From contig NZ_JADWYQ010000009.1 of the NCBI RefSeq assembly GCF_022414575.1, positions 85,618 to 149,617 on the forward strand: a stretch of 64,000 bases of DNA, given 5' to 3'. The position numbers were made by a program, and so were the translations under genes. Under the pieces are notes generated by a model, which was not told the DNA's origin, made no database searches, and saw only the letters and a list, made by a program, of their open reading frames with translations. Positions 26,012-34,806 of this stretch are shown here, piece by piece. Origin of the DNA: Streptomyces sp. MUM 178J. GTDB taxonomy: Bacteria > Actinomycetota > Actinomycetes > Streptomycetales > Streptomycetaceae. Within the stretch, counting starts at the first letter, position 1. Each line of letters opens with the position of its first letter.

Positions 26012-27112
26012 TCACTCCAGCTCGCCCAGTGTCACCTCCGCCGACCGCGCCGTGCCGCCCCGCGTGTACTCCACGTCCACCGTGTCGCCCGGCTTCAGCG
26101 ACGCCAGCGTCTCCGCCAGGGACGTGATCGTGGTGATCTCCTCGTCGCCGACACGGGTGATGATGTCGCCGGACTTGAGCCCCGCCTCCGCCGCCGCGCC
26201 GCCGGGCGTCACCTCCACCACCGCCACACCGGACGGCTCGTAGTCGGCGTTCAGCACGGTGCGGCCCCGGATGCCGAGGGCGGCCCGGCCCGAGTCGGTG
26301 ACCTCGCCGTCCTCGATGATCTGGTCCGTGATCGAGCGGACCGTGGAGGAGGGGATGGCGAACCCGATGCCCGGCGCCGCCGTGCCGCCCAGGTCGGGGT
26401 CGGTCGCGGCCAGCGTCGGCACGCCGACGACTTCGCCGTCCAGGTCGACGAGCGCGCCCCCGCTGTTGCCCGGGTTGATCGCCGCGGACGTCTGGACCAT
26501 GTTGCCGAACGTGGTGCTGACGCCCCCGCCCGCTGCGCTGGTGGTCACCGCGCGGCCCACCGCGGAGACGATGCCCTGGGTGACGCTGCTCGCCAGGCCC
26601 AGCGGCGAGCCCATCGCCAGCACGATCTGACCCACCTCGACCTCCGCCGAGTTGGCGAAGGCTGCGGGCTTGAGCCCGCTGGGCACCCGCTCCAGCTTGA
26701 CCACGGCCAGATCCTGCTCGGGATAGGAGAACACCAGCTCCGCGGTCAGCGGCTGTTCCCTGGTCGCGGTGGTCACCCGCATCGACCGCTCCCCGCCCAC
26801 CACATGCGCGTTGGTGACGATATGGCCCTTGTCGTCGTAGACCACGCCGGAGCCGAGGCTGTTGTCCGCCTCGATCTGGACGACCGATGGCAGGACGTTC
26901 TCGATCACGTTCTGGTAGTCGTCCTGCAGTGCGCTCGCCGCCCTCGGCACGGCCGCGCGCCCCGCCGCCTGGTTCGAGGACTCGGGCGTGGACCGGGCCT
27001 GCCCCTGTGACACGGGCGCGGGCGAGCCCGACGAGCAGCCGCCCGCCAGGGCGATCAAGCTGATCGCCCCGATGACGGCGGCGGTCGTACGGCGGCGAAG
27101 GGAAGCGCTCAT
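26012..27112 (-). CDS. HtrA/DegP-like serine protease, lipoprotein
   Basis: 366 residues. The N-terminus is a lipoprotein signal with lipobox LAGGC (C26), so the protein is probably anchored outside the membrane. The trypsin-like domain has the triad at about H103 (VTNAHVVGG), D134 (EQDLAVVKL) and S217 (NPGNSGGAL). One PDZ domain follows ('SGVAVVEVTPGGAAAEAGLKSGDIITRVGD'), here cited in part. HtrA proteins degrade or refold damaged envelope proteins. The start is 51 bases after the ABC exporter stop on the same strand, so co-transcription is likely. Confidence 0.92.
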   Translation of the reverse strand: MSASLRRRTTAAVIGAISLIALAGGCSSGSPAPVSQGQARSTPESSNQAAGRAAVPRAASALQDDYQNVIENVLPSVVQIEADNSLGSGVVYDDKGHIVTNAHVVGGERSMRVTTATREQPLTAELVFSYPEQDLAVVKLERVPSGLKPAAFANSAEVEVGQIVLAMGSPLGLASSVTQGIVSAVGRAVTTSAAGGGVSTTFGNMVQTSAAINPGNSGGALVDLDGEVVGVPTLAATDPDLGGTAAPGIGFAIPSSTVRSITDQIIEDGEVTDSGRAALGIRGRTVLNADYEPSGVAVVEVTPGGAAAEAGLKSGDIITRVGDEEITTITSLAETLASLKPGDTVDVEYTRGGTARSAEVTLGELE

Positions 27113-27163
27113 GTTGGGAGTGTCCCTTCGGTACGGGTCCCGCGGCCTGCCGAGCGCCGCCGA

Positions 27164-29011
27164 TCAGGGGGCGGCCCCACTCGGCTGTTCCGCGTGTCCC
27201 TGCTGCTGTTCCGCCTGCCCCTGCTGATCCGTCGCCAGGAACTGCGTCGCCGCCAGCTCCCCGTACAGCGGGTCCGACGCCACGAGTTCCGGGTGGGTGC
27301 CCACGGCCCGCACCCGGCCCCCGTCCATCACCACGATGCGGTCCGCGAGCGTCACCGTCGACAGCCGGTGCGCCACCACCAGCACCGGCACCTCCCGCGC
27401 CACCTCGGCCACCACATCGCGCAGCGCCATCTCGTTGACCGCGTCGAGCTGCGAGGTCGCCTCGTCCATCAGCAGCACCCGCGGCCGCCGCAGCAGCGCT
27501 CGCGCGATCGCCACCCGCTGCCGCTCGCCGCCCGACAGCCGGGAGCCGCGGTGGCCGACGACCGTGTCCAGCCCGTCGGGCAGCCGTGCCACGAGGGCGT
27601 CGAGCCGGCATCGGGCGACGACCCGTCGGATCTCCTCCTCACTCGCGCCGGGCGCGGCGAAGACCAGATTCTCGCGCAGGGTTCCCGCCAGCACCGGAGC
27701 GTCCTGCTCCACATAGCCCAGTGCGGCACGCAGCTCGGCCAGCGGCCAGTCGCGCACGTCCTCGCCTTCGACGAGGACGCGTCCGCCGTCGGCCTCGTAG
27801 AACCGTTCGATCAACCCGAAGACGGTCGTCTTGCCCGCCCCCGAAGGCCCCACGAACGCCGTGATCCCGGCTCCGGGGACGGTGAAGGACACTCCCCGGT
27901 GGACGAACGGCAGATCCTCCCGGTAGCGGAACCGGACATCCTCGAAGACGACGGAGTCGGGCCGGGCGTCACTTCGGCGCGCGGCGGGCACGGCGGGGGA
28001 GACGGCGGCGGGGGAGAACTGCTCGGTGCGGAGCCGTTCGGTCTCCACGATCCGTGCGACGGCGGCGGAGCCGACCTGGTACTGGGACGCCGCCTCGACC
28101 ATCCGGGACACCGGGTCGATCAGATAGAACAGGAACAGCAGGAAGGCCACGAGAGTGGCGATCGAGATGGCGCCCGACGCCACCCGCGCACCGCCGATCC
28201 CCAGCACCGCCAGAAACGACACCTGGACGGCCAGACCGACCGACGACCAGGCGACGGACTGCCACTTCGCGGACCGTATGCCATGCCGCCAGGCCTGCCG
28301 CGCCGCCTCGTGCACCACCGCAGTCTCACGGTCCTCCGCTCCCGACGCCTTGACGGTGCGGAACGCCCCGAAGGCCCGCTCCAGGACCGTGGAGATCTCC
28401 CCGACCGCCTCCTGTGCGCGCTGCGTCGACCGGGCGATCTTCGGCATCACCAGGGCCACGGCGCCGCCGATCAGCACGATGACTCCGAGTGTGACGCCGA
28501 GCAGCACCGGGTCCAGCAGGGCCAGCATCACGATCGTCGCCAGGAAGGTGAGGCTGCCGGTCGCCGCCGAGACGACCGACTGGGTGGTGACCGCACGCAG
28601 CAGCGTGGTGTCCGAGGTGACGCGGGCCATCAGATCTCCGGGCTGGATACGCTCCGCCTCGGGCAGCCGCAACCGCAGCAGCCGCCCGACCAGTGAGCGG
28701 CGGGCGGCCAGCACAACCGATTCCGCGGTGCGTTCCAGAACGTATGCGCCGACCGCCTCGATCGCGGTGCCGAGCACCACCAGTGCCGTCAGCAGCACCA
28801 GCACCCCGGTGATCGACTGCTCGCTGCCCAGCCGCTCCACCAGGGTCTTCGCCGCGAGCGGCTGGGCCAGCGCCGTCGCCGCGCCGACCAGGGTGAGCAG
28901 CGCCCCGCAGGCGACCGCCCACCGGTGCGGTCTGAAGTGGGCGTACAGAGCCCGCCAGGTCTCTCCGGCGGGAAACCTCGTCGTGGTGGCGTCGCCGCCG
29001 GCCGCCGTCAT
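27164..29011 (-). CDS. ABC transporter, fused permease and ATPase
   Basis: About 615 residues from ATG 29011 (GTG 29026 is an alternative). Residues about 20-310 are six membrane helices of a type IV exporter half-transporter; the C-terminal ATPase has Walker [10 protein letters not shown], signature [15 protein letters not shown] and Walker [13 protein letters not shown]. Such half-transporters act as dimers to export lipids, drugs or peptides; the substrate is not evident. The open frame continues upstream through an 8-bp repeat array, but that part is not family-like and the start is uncertain. Confidence 0.92.
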   Translation of the reverse strand: MTAAGGDATTTRFPAGETWRALYAHFRPHRWAVACGALLTLVGAATALAQPLAAKTLVERLGSEQSITGVLVLLTALVVLGTAIEAVGAYVLERTAESVVLAARRSLVGRLLRLRLPEAERIQPGDLMARVTSDTTLLRAVTTQSVVSAATGSLTFLATIVMLALLDPVLLGVTLGVIVLIGGAVALVMPKIARSTQRAQEAVGEISTVLERAFGAFRTVKASGAEDRETAVVHEAARQAWRHGIRSAKWQSVAWSSVGLAVQVSFLAVLGIGGARVASGAISIATLVAFLLFLFYLIDPVSRMVEAASQYQVGSAAVARIVETERLRTEQFSPAAVSPAVPAARRSDARPDSVVFEDVRFRYREDLPFVHRGVSFTVPGAGITAFVGPSGAGKTTVFGLIERFYEADGGRVLVEGEDVRDWPLAELRAALGYVEQDAPVLAGTLRENLVFAAPGASEEEIRRVVARCRLDALVARLPDGLDTVVGHRGSRLSGGERQRVAIARALLRRPRVLLMDEATSQLDAVNEMALRDVVAEVAREVPVLVVAHRLSTVTLADRIVVMDGGRVRAVGTHPELVASDPLYGELAATQFLATDQQGQAEQQQGHAEQPSGAAP

Positions 29012-29071
29012 ATCCGCTGTGGTCACGAAGGAGAGGACGCGGTCCGGGGCCGATCCGCCTGAGCGGCAGGC

Positions 29072-29140
29072 CCCGGATGCCCGGATGCCCGGATGCCCGG
29101 ATGCCCGGATGCCCGGATGCCCGGATGCCCGGATGCCCGG
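29072..29140. repeat. 8-bp tandem repeat, eight copies plus a partial
   Basis: cccggatg repeats exactly at 29072, 29080, 29088, 29096, 29104, 29112, 29120 and 29128, then a partial copy. It lies 60 bases upstream of the ABC exporter start and within a frame open to that gene. Because eight is not a multiple of three, changes in copy number would alter any upstream start's reading frame. Confidence 0.95.
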
Positions 29141-29250
29141 GGGGCCGGGGGTCCGGGGTGGTCCGGGAGCCCGGAGGCCCGGACATCCGTCGAGCGCATG
29201 TGCTCTGTTCCCGTGTGCTCCGGTGCAGCCCGGAGGGCCGGGGCGTCGGC

Positions 29251-30069
29251 TCAGCCCTCGCGTACCGGCCGGTCGCCCCGCACCCCGCACAGATGCAGCA
29301 GCGCCGCCACCCGGCGGTACGGCTCCGTGCGGCCCGCCCGGTCCTCGGCGGCCAGCAGCCGGGCCAGCTCGGCCGGGGGCGGCAGCGGGTCGTCGTTGTC
29401 GGCGAGGTCGGTGAAGACCCGCACCCCGTACCAGGCGTGCAGCGGCGCCGCGATTCCCGCCAGGGTCGCGGTCAGCGCGTCCAGGCGGTCCGCGCGCACC
29501 GCCAGACCGAGCCGGTTGGTGTACGCGTCCGAGTCGAAGGCCGCGAGCGCCGTGCCCCAGTCACCGGCGAGGCCGGGCCGCAGGGCGAGCGCGTCGCCGT
29601 TGCGCACCAGCAGGGAGAGCAGACCGCCCGGCGCCAGCATCCTCGCCAGGCCTGCGAGCATCGCGTCGGGCTCCTCGACGTACATCAGCACGCCATGGCA
29701 GAGCACCACGTCGAAGCTGCCCGGCCGGAAGTGGACGCCGGTCTCCCGGCCGTCGCCCTCGATCATCCGGAACCTCTCCCGGATGCCGGCGGGCTCGCCC
29801 GCAAGCGAGGCGTGGGCCGCCTTCAGCATCGCCGGGTCGGACTCCAGACCGGTGACCGTGTGTCCGGTGCGGGCGAGTCGCAGTGCCTGGGTGCCCTGGC
29901 CCATGCCGACGTCGAGGATGCGCAGCCGCTGCCCGACCGGGAAGCGTGCGGCTATCTGCTCGTCCAGCTGGCGGGCGACGAGCTCCTGGCGGACGACGTT
30001 GCGCAGGCCGCCCAGTCCCGCCAGCCACTCGGCGGAAGCCCCCGAGAAGGGGTTGACGTCCGCGCTCAG
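29251..30069 (-). CDS. SAM-dependent methyltransferase with apparent CTG start
   Basis: About 272 residues. Motif I is '[19 protein letters not shown]', followed by '[11 protein letters not shown]', '[19 protein letters not shown]' and '[15 protein letters not shown]', the class I methyltransferase order, similar to SmtA/CmoM-type proteins. No ATG, GTG or TTG lies between the upstream gene's stop and motif I. A CTG at 30069 overlaps that stop as CTGA, with GGGGAAC six bases before, and gives the family-like start '[15 protein letters not shown]' (Met in practice). Translation is probably coupled to the DUF3043 gene. Substrate unknown. Confidence 0.85.
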   Translation of the reverse strand: MSADVNPFSGASAEWLAGLGGLRNVVRQELVARQLDEQIAARFPVGQRLRILDVGMGQGTQALRLARTGHTVTGLESDPAMLKAAHASLAGEPAGIRERFRMIEGDGRETGVHFRPGSFDVVLCHGVLMYVEEPDAMLAGLARMLAPGGLLSLLVRNGDALALRPGLAGDWGTALAAFDSDAYTNRLGLAVRADRLDALTATLAGIAAPLHAWYGVRVFTDLADNDDPLPPPAELARLLAAEDRAGRTEPYRRVAALLHLCGVRGDRPVREG

Positions 30070-30665
30070 GGCCGTTCCCCGCGCTTGACCTTCGGCTTGG
30101 GCAGCCGCAGTCGGCGCATCTGAAGCGTGCGCATCAGGCCGTAGGCGACCGCGCCCCGCTTGGGCTCGTTCGGGAAGCGCTCCTTGAGCTGCTTCTTCAG
30201 CCGCACCGTCAGACCGATCGAGTCCACGACGATCAGCACGATGACACCCATCCACAGCAGCAGCGCGATGTTCTGCATCCGCGCGTTCTGGAGGATGCTC
30301 AGCACCAGGATCACCACGGCGAGCGGCAGGAACCACTCGGCGATGTGGAAGCGTGAGTCGACGAAGTCGCGGACGAAGCGGCGCACCGGACCCTTGTCGC
30401 GGGCCGGCAGATAACGCTCGTCGCCGCTGGCGAGGGCCTCGCGCTGGCGGGCCAGGTCCGCGCGGCGGGCCTCGCGCTGGCGGCGCATGCCCTCCTTGCG
30501 GTTGACCGGCGCGCCGCTGTTGGCGCGGCGGCGCTGGCCCTGGGCCTCGCTGCGCTTGGGCGTGGGGCGGCCCTTGGGGGCCTCGGGGTCGCGGGGCTGC
30601 TTGGAGAGGTCCGCCGTCACCGGAGCGGTGGGGGCCTTCTCTTCCTTGGAACGGCTACGGAACAC
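30066..30665 (-). CDS. DUF3043 membrane protein
   Basis: 199 residues from the GTG of 'VFRSRSKEEKAP'. The N-terminal 100 residues are highly charged (Lys/Arg/Glu), then two membrane helices ('FLPLAVVILVLSILQ' and 'IALLLWMGVIVLIVVDSIG') and a basic C-terminus. This is the DUF3043 pattern found throughout actinobacteria; function unknown. Its stop overlaps the CTG start of the methyltransferase by two bases. It diverges from pspA. Confidence 0.85.
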   Translation of the reverse strand: MFRSRSKEEKAPTAPVTADLSKQPRDPEAPKGRPTPKRSEAQGQRRRANSGAPVNRKEGMRRQREARRADLARQREALASGDERYLPARDKGPVRRFVRDFVDSRFHIAEWFLPLAVVILVLSILQNARMQNIALLLWMGVIVLIVVDSIGLTVRLKKQLKERFPNEPKRGAVAYGLMRTLQMRRLRLPKPKVKRGERP

Positions 30666-30959
30666 AAAGCCCAAGGGTACGGGCTGGCAGGAGTGGGGCC
30701 TACTGCGGCGGGGAACGATCCGGCAACGGCGGTCGTCGCCGGGCCCGCCGCCGGGGCCCGCCACGGCGGTCGGCGGTCGTCGCCGGGCGTTTCCCGGACA
30801 GTCATCTACACCTTGGGCCGGAGCGGCGTCCGGTCGCAGTCGTCCTTGGGGAGGAGCCCATCCGCGCTCGGACAGTGCGGTAATAGAGACAGGGCCCGTA
30901 CTGTGGGTTCTGTTGGAGTGCTGGAGCTCAAGTCCGTCAGAAGGGGGCGCGCGAAGCCC

Positions 30960-31772
30960 ATGAGCGGTGTCATGAAGCGTATGGGGATGATCTTCCGCGC
31001 GAAGGCAAACAAGGCCCTTGACCGGGCCGAGGACCCGCGCGAGACCCTTGATTACTCGTATCAGAAGCAGCTGGAACTGCTGCAGAAGGTGCGCCGCGGC
31101 GTCGCCGACGTGGCCACCTCGCGCAAGAGGCTGGAGCTGCAGCTCAACCAGCTCCAGGGCCAGTCGTCCAAGCTGGAGGACCAGGGCCGCAAGGCGCTGG
31201 CGCTGGGCCGTGAGGACCTGGCCCGCGAGGCTCTGTCCCGCAGGGCGGCGCTCCAGCAGCAGGTCACGGACCTGGAGACGCAGCACCAGACGCTGCAGGG
31301 CGAGGAGGAGAAGCTGACCCTCGCGGCGCAGCGGCTGCAGGCCAAGGTCGACGCCTTCCGCACGAAGAAGGAGACGATCAAGGCCACATACACGGCGGCG
31401 CAGGCCCAGACGCGCATCGGCGAGGCGTTCTCCGGCATCTCGGAGGAGATGGGCGACGTCGGTCTTGCCATCCAGCGGGCCGAGGACAAGACCGCCCAGC
31501 TCCAGGCGCGGGCAGGGGCGATCGACGAGCTGCTCGCCTCGGGCGCCCTGGACGACCCCTCCGGCATGGCGAAGGACGACATCGCGGCCGAGCTGGACCG
31601 GATCTCCGGCGGCACGGACGTGGAGCTGGAGCTCCAGCGGATGAAGGCGGAGCTCGCGGGCGGCTCGGGTCCGGAGAAGCAGGCGATCGAGGGCGGCAAC
31701 GGCGCGGCGGGCGCGGCCGGCCAGCAGGACGCGCAGCAGCAGAACAGCCCGCACCGCTTCGACAAGCAGTGA
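30960..31772 (+). CDS. pspA: PspA/IM30-family phage-shock protein
   Basis: 270 residues from ATG 30960; ATG 30972 is also possible. The protein is almost entirely coiled coil (residues about 25-215), opening with 'MGMIFRAKANKALDRAEDP', typical of PspA/Vipp1/IM30 proteins that polymerise on stressed membranes. The C-terminus is Gly/Ala/Gln-rich (GAAGAAGQQDAQQQ). It is followed after 75 bases by the pspAA gene. The two-component genes downstream could be its regulator, but nothing in the sequence proves it. Confidence 0.9.
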   Translation: MSGVMKRMGMIFRAKANKALDRAEDPRETLDYSYQKQLELLQKVRRGVADVATSRKRLELQLNQLQGQSSKLEDQGRKALALGREDLAREALSRRAALQQQVTDLETQHQTLQGEEEKLTLAAQRLQAKVDAFRTKKETIKATYTAAQAQTRIGEAFSGISEEMGDVGLAIQRAEDKTAQLQARAGAIDELLASGALDDPSGMAKDDIAAELDRISGGTDVELELQRMKAELAGGSGPEKQAIEGGNGAAGAAGQQDAQQQNSPHRFDKQ

Positions 31773-31847
31773 TAGCCGTCTGATCGGGGTAGTGTGACCA
31801 TCAGTGTCCGTTGGTGACCGACAGTAGGCCGACAGTTGGGACTCGTC

Positions 31848-32129
31848 ATGATCGTGCGGATCATGGGGGAGGGACAGGTGAAGCTGGCGGACAGCCACTT
31901 CGCCGAACTGAACAAGCTCGACGACGAGCTGCTCGAGGAAATGGAGAGCGGCGACGGACCGGGGTTCCGCGCCACGCTCCACTCGCTCCTGGACAAGGTC
32001 CGCGAGCTGGGCGAACCACTGCCGGACGACGCCCTGGAGCCGTCCGAGCTGATTCTCCCCGCACCCGACGCGTCCCTTGAGGAGGTCCGCGAGCTGCTCA
32101 GCGACGACGGCCTGATCCCCGGCGGCTGA
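31848..32129 (+). CDS. pspAA: PspA-associated protein PspAA
   Basis: 93 residues from ATG 31848 (a TTG at 31836 is in frame). 'MIVRIMGEGQVKLADSHFAE' is the PspAA domain start, then an acidic helical body. PspAA proteins are encoded with PspA in actinobacteria and archaea and are thought to modulate it. Directly downstream of pspA on the same strand. Confidence 0.85.
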   Translation: MIVRIMGEGQVKLADSHFAELNKLDDELLEEMESGDGPGFRATLHSLLDKVRELGEPLPDDALEPSELILPAPDASLEEVRELLSDDGLIPGG

Positions 32130-32176
32130 CCGACCGCGCCGGGCCGCTGTCCCCACCCCACTCCAGCCTCTGCGCC

Positions 32177-32206
32177 GCCCCGCGCCCGGAACCCCGGGCG
32201 CGGGGC
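32177..32206 (+). terminator. Hairpin terminator after pspAA
   Basis: GCCCCGCGCCCGG at 32177-32189 is perfectly complementary to 32194-32206 across four bases, 48 bases beyond the pspAA stop. The stretch to 32405 beyond it contains CTGTGCCTGTACGTGC repeats (about 32295-32385) of unknown meaning. Confidence 0.75.
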
Positions 32207-32405
32207 GTGCGCGTATCCGGGCCGGGCTCCGGGCGCGGGCGTCCGCACCGCGGCGGTATGCGCACCGCAGGTCCGCCCGTACCTCTGCCGGCACACAGGC
32301 CTGTGCGTGTATCTGCCTGTGCCTGTACGTGCCTGTGCCTGTACGTGCCTGCGCCTGTGCCTGTGCGTGTCCTGTGCCAGGGCCGACGCCGTACCGTTGC
32401 GTGAC

Positions 32406-33782
32406 GTGACCTCACTCGCCCCCGGGATCGCCCCCACCCAGCGCTGGCTGCGCGCACATCCCACGATGTGCGACGGCGTGCTCGCACTGGGAGTGCTGCT
32501 GTGCATGGTGCTCGCGGCCTACGCCGATCCGCATGCGCCGCGCGGAGCCTTCGGCACCTTCGGCACCCGGACCCCCGAGCCGAGCAGTCTGCTGCTGATG
32601 CTGCCCGCAGCCGGGGCCCTCGTCTTCCGCCGCCGCGGTCCGGTGGCCGTGCTGGCGTGCACCGGCCTCATCACGGTCATCGAACTGATCAAGAGCGAGC
32701 CGCCCGCTCCGCTGGCGATGTCCGCGGTGATCGCGCTCTACACCGTGGCGTCCCGCACGGACCGGCCCACCACCTGGCGGGTCGGCCTGCCGACCATGAT
32801 CACGCTGACCGGTGTGGCGATGGTCTTCGGGCCCGCGCCCTGGTACGCGCAGGAGAACCTGGGCATCTTCGCCTGGACCGGCATGGCCGCGGCCGCGGGC
32901 GACGCCGTGCGCAGCCGCCGGGCCTTCGTCGACGCCATACGCGAACGGGCCGAGCGAGCAGAGCGCACACGCGAGGAGGAAGCCCGCCGCCGGGTCGCGG
33001 AGGAACGGCTGCGCATCGCCCGCGATCTGCACGATGTGGTCGCCCACCACATCGCCCTGGTCAATGTGCAGGCGGGCGTCGCCGCCCATGTGATGGACCG
33101 GCGGCCCGACCAGGCCAAGGAGGCCCTCGCCCACGTACGGGAGGCCAGCCGCTCGGCGCTGAGCGAACTGCGCGCCACCGTGGGGCTGCTCAGGCAGTCC
33201 GGCGACCCGGAGGCCCCCACCGAGCCCGCCCCCGGACTCCACGTCCTCGACGAGCTGATCGCGACCTTCCGGCAGGCGGGGCTCCCCGTCGACGTCGCCC
33301 GCGCCGACGGCGGCGATCCGCTCCCGGCGGCCGCGGACCTCGCCGCGTACCGGATCGTCCAGGAGGCCCTGACGAACGTCCGCAAGCACGCCGGGCCGGA
33401 CGCCACGGCCGAGGTGAGCCTCGTACGGGTCGGACCCTCCGTGGAGATCACCATCCTGGACAGCGGCGGTGCGGGCGACTCCGGCGGTGCGGGCGTCACC
33501 GGCGGCGCGGGCGTCACCGGTGTCTCCGGCGGCGCGGGCGTCTCCCGCGGCGCGGGCGACTCCGGCGGCGCGGGCGACTCCGGCGGCGCGGGCGACTCCG
33601 ATGTCTCCGGACATCCCGGCGAGACGCACTCCGGCGGACACGGGCTGCTCGGCATGCGCGAACGGGTCGCCGCCCTCGGCGGAACCCTTGCCACCGGCCC
33701 CCGCCACGGCGGCGGCTTCCGCGTCCAGGCGATACTGCCTGCGACAGCTGCCGCCACGGCACACGTTCAGGGGGACGGATGA
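32406..33782 (+). CDS. NarL-type sensor histidine kinase with expanded ATP lid
   Basis: 458 residues from GTG 32406. Four to five N-terminal membrane helices precede the HisKA_3 dimerisation helix with the phospho-accepting His in 'ARDLHDVVAHHIALVNVQ'. The HATPase domain has an N-box ('AYRIVQEALTNVRKHAG') and G-box ('GHGLLGMRERVAALGG'). Between them, where the ATP lid should be short, is a roughly 45-residue Gly/Ala/Ser/Asp repeat encoded by an 18-bp unit (33464-33610). The stop overlaps the response-regulator start (ATGA), so the two are a coupled pair. Confidence 0.92.
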   Translation: MTSLAPGIAPTQRWLRAHPTMCDGVLALGVLLCMVLAAYADPHAPRGAFGTFGTRTPEPSSLLLMLPAAGALVFRRRGPVAVLACTGLITVIELIKSEPPAPLAMSAVIALYTVASRTDRPTTWRVGLPTMITLTGVAMVFGPAPWYAQENLGIFAWTGMAAAAGDAVRSRRAFVDAIRERAERAERTREEEARRRVAEERLRIARDLHDVVAHHIALVNVQAGVAAHVMDRRPDQAKEALAHVREASRSALSELRATVGLLRQSGDPEAPTEPAPGLHVLDELIATFRQAGLPVDVARADGGDPLPAAADLAAYRIVQEALTNVRKHAGPDATAEVSLVRVGPSVEITILDSGGAGDSGGAGVTGGAGVTGVSGGAGVSRGAGDSGGAGDSGGAGDSDVSGHPGETHSGGHGLLGMRERVAALGGTLATGPRHGGGFRVQAILPATAAATAHVQGDG

Positions 33783-34468
33783 CGATCCGCGTGCTGCTCG
33801 CCGACGACCAGGCCCTGCTGCGCAGCGCCTTCCGCGTGCTGGTGAACTCCGAGCCCGACATGGAGGTCGTCGGCGAGGCCGCGGACGGGGCCCAGGCCGT
33901 CGAGCTGGCGCGCGCCGGCAAGGCCGACGTGGTGCTGATGGACATCCGGATGCCCGGCGTCGACGGACTCGCCGCCACCCGCCTGATCAGCGAGGATCCC
34001 GAACTCTCCGACGTCCGCGTCGTCATGCTCACCACGTTCGAGGTCGACGAGTACGTGGTCCAGTCGCTGCGCGCCGGAGCCTCGGGCTTCCTCGGCAAGG
34101 GCGCGGAGCCGGACGAGCTCCTCAACGCCATCCGCACGGCGGCGGCGGGCGACGCCTTGCTGTCCCCGGCCGCCACCAAGGGCCTGATCGCCAGGTTCCT
34201 CTCCCAGGGCGGGGGCGCCGACGAGACGCGTTCCGACTCGGGGCCGTACGCCGAGAAGCTCGCCGCGCTCACCGGCCGCGAACGCGAGGTCCTGGTCCAC
34301 GTCGCGGCAGGGCTCTCCAACGACGAGATCGGCGAACGCCTCGAAGTGAGCCCGCTGACCGTGAAGACCCATGTGAACCGCGCGATGGCCAAGCTGGGCG
34401 CCCGCGACCGCGCGCAACTGGTCGTCACCGCCTACGAGTCGGGCCTTGTGCGCCCGAGGGCCGAATAG
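33779..34468 (+). CDS. NarL/FixJ-family response regulator
   Basis: 229 residues. The receiver domain begins 'MTIRVLLADDQALLRSAFR' with the acidic pair, the phosphorylated Asp in 'VVLMDIRMPGVDG', Thr in 'VVMLTTFE', and a conserved Lys in 'FLGKGAEPDEL'. The C-terminal LuxR-type HTH is 'LTGREREVLVHVAAGLSNDE' to 'VSPLTVKTHVNRAMAKLGA'. Partner of the overlapping kinase. Its position 1.6 kb after pspA makes an envelope-stress role plausible but unproven. Confidence 0.95.
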   Translation: MTIRVLLADDQALLRSAFRVLVNSEPDMEVVGEAADGAQAVELARAGKADVVLMDIRMPGVDGLAATRLISEDPELSDVRVVMLTTFEVDEYVVQSLRAGASGFLGKGAEPDELLNAIRTAAAGDALLSPAATKGLIARFLSQGGGADETRSDSGPYAEKLAALTGREREVLVHVAAGLSNDEIGERLEVSPLTVKTHVNRAMAKLGARDRAQLVVTAYESGLVRPRAE

Positions 34469-34485
34469 CCCGAGCAACGGCCTCG

Positions 34486-34514
34486 GCCCGTCCCGGCACC
34501 TCGCCGGGACGGGC
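34486..34514. terminator. Bidirectional hairpin terminator
   Basis: A perfect 12-bp stem (GCCCGTCCCGGC at 34486-34497 with 34503-34514) around a 5-base loop sits between the convergent response-regulator and DUF397 genes. Confidence 0.8.
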
Positions 34515-34530
34515 GGTGTACGCGCTGCTC

Positions 34531-34806
34531 CTATGCCTTGAGCCCGCCGACGAAGACGGCCCAGGCGGCGGCGGGGACGACGACCGGGGGGAGGTGGGGG
34601 TTCTTGCTGTCCCGCACGGGGACGACGCCGGGCAGGTCGTCGCCGACCTCGACGCAATTACCACCGTCTATGTTGCTGTAGCTGCTCTTGCGCCAGCGGG
34701 CGGCTCCGGGGAAGTCCTGGGCCACTTCGACGCACGCGCCCCCGTTGGAGTTGCTGTAGCTGCTCTTGTGCCAGCTGGCGACGCTCAGGTCGAGGGTGTG
34801 TCGCAT
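34531..34806 (-). CDS. DUF397 protein with two DUF397 units
   Basis: 91 residues. A short DUF397 unit (HKSSYSNSNGGACVEVAQD) is followed directly by a full one ('WRKSSYSNIDGGNCVEVGDD' to 'PAAAWAVFVGGLK'). DUF397 proteins are Streptomyces partners of XRE/DUF5753 regulators such as the WhiJ group and are thought to antagonise them. The ATG has GGAGGACTACGAGCC upstream, lying inside the end of the DUF5753 gene with 22 bases of overlap, so expression is coupled. Confidence 0.9.
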   Translation of the reverse strand: MRHTLDLSVASWHKSSYSNSNGGACVEVAQDFPGAARWRKSSYSNIDGGNCVEVGDDLPGVVPVRDSKNPHLPPVVVPAAAWAVFVGGLKA

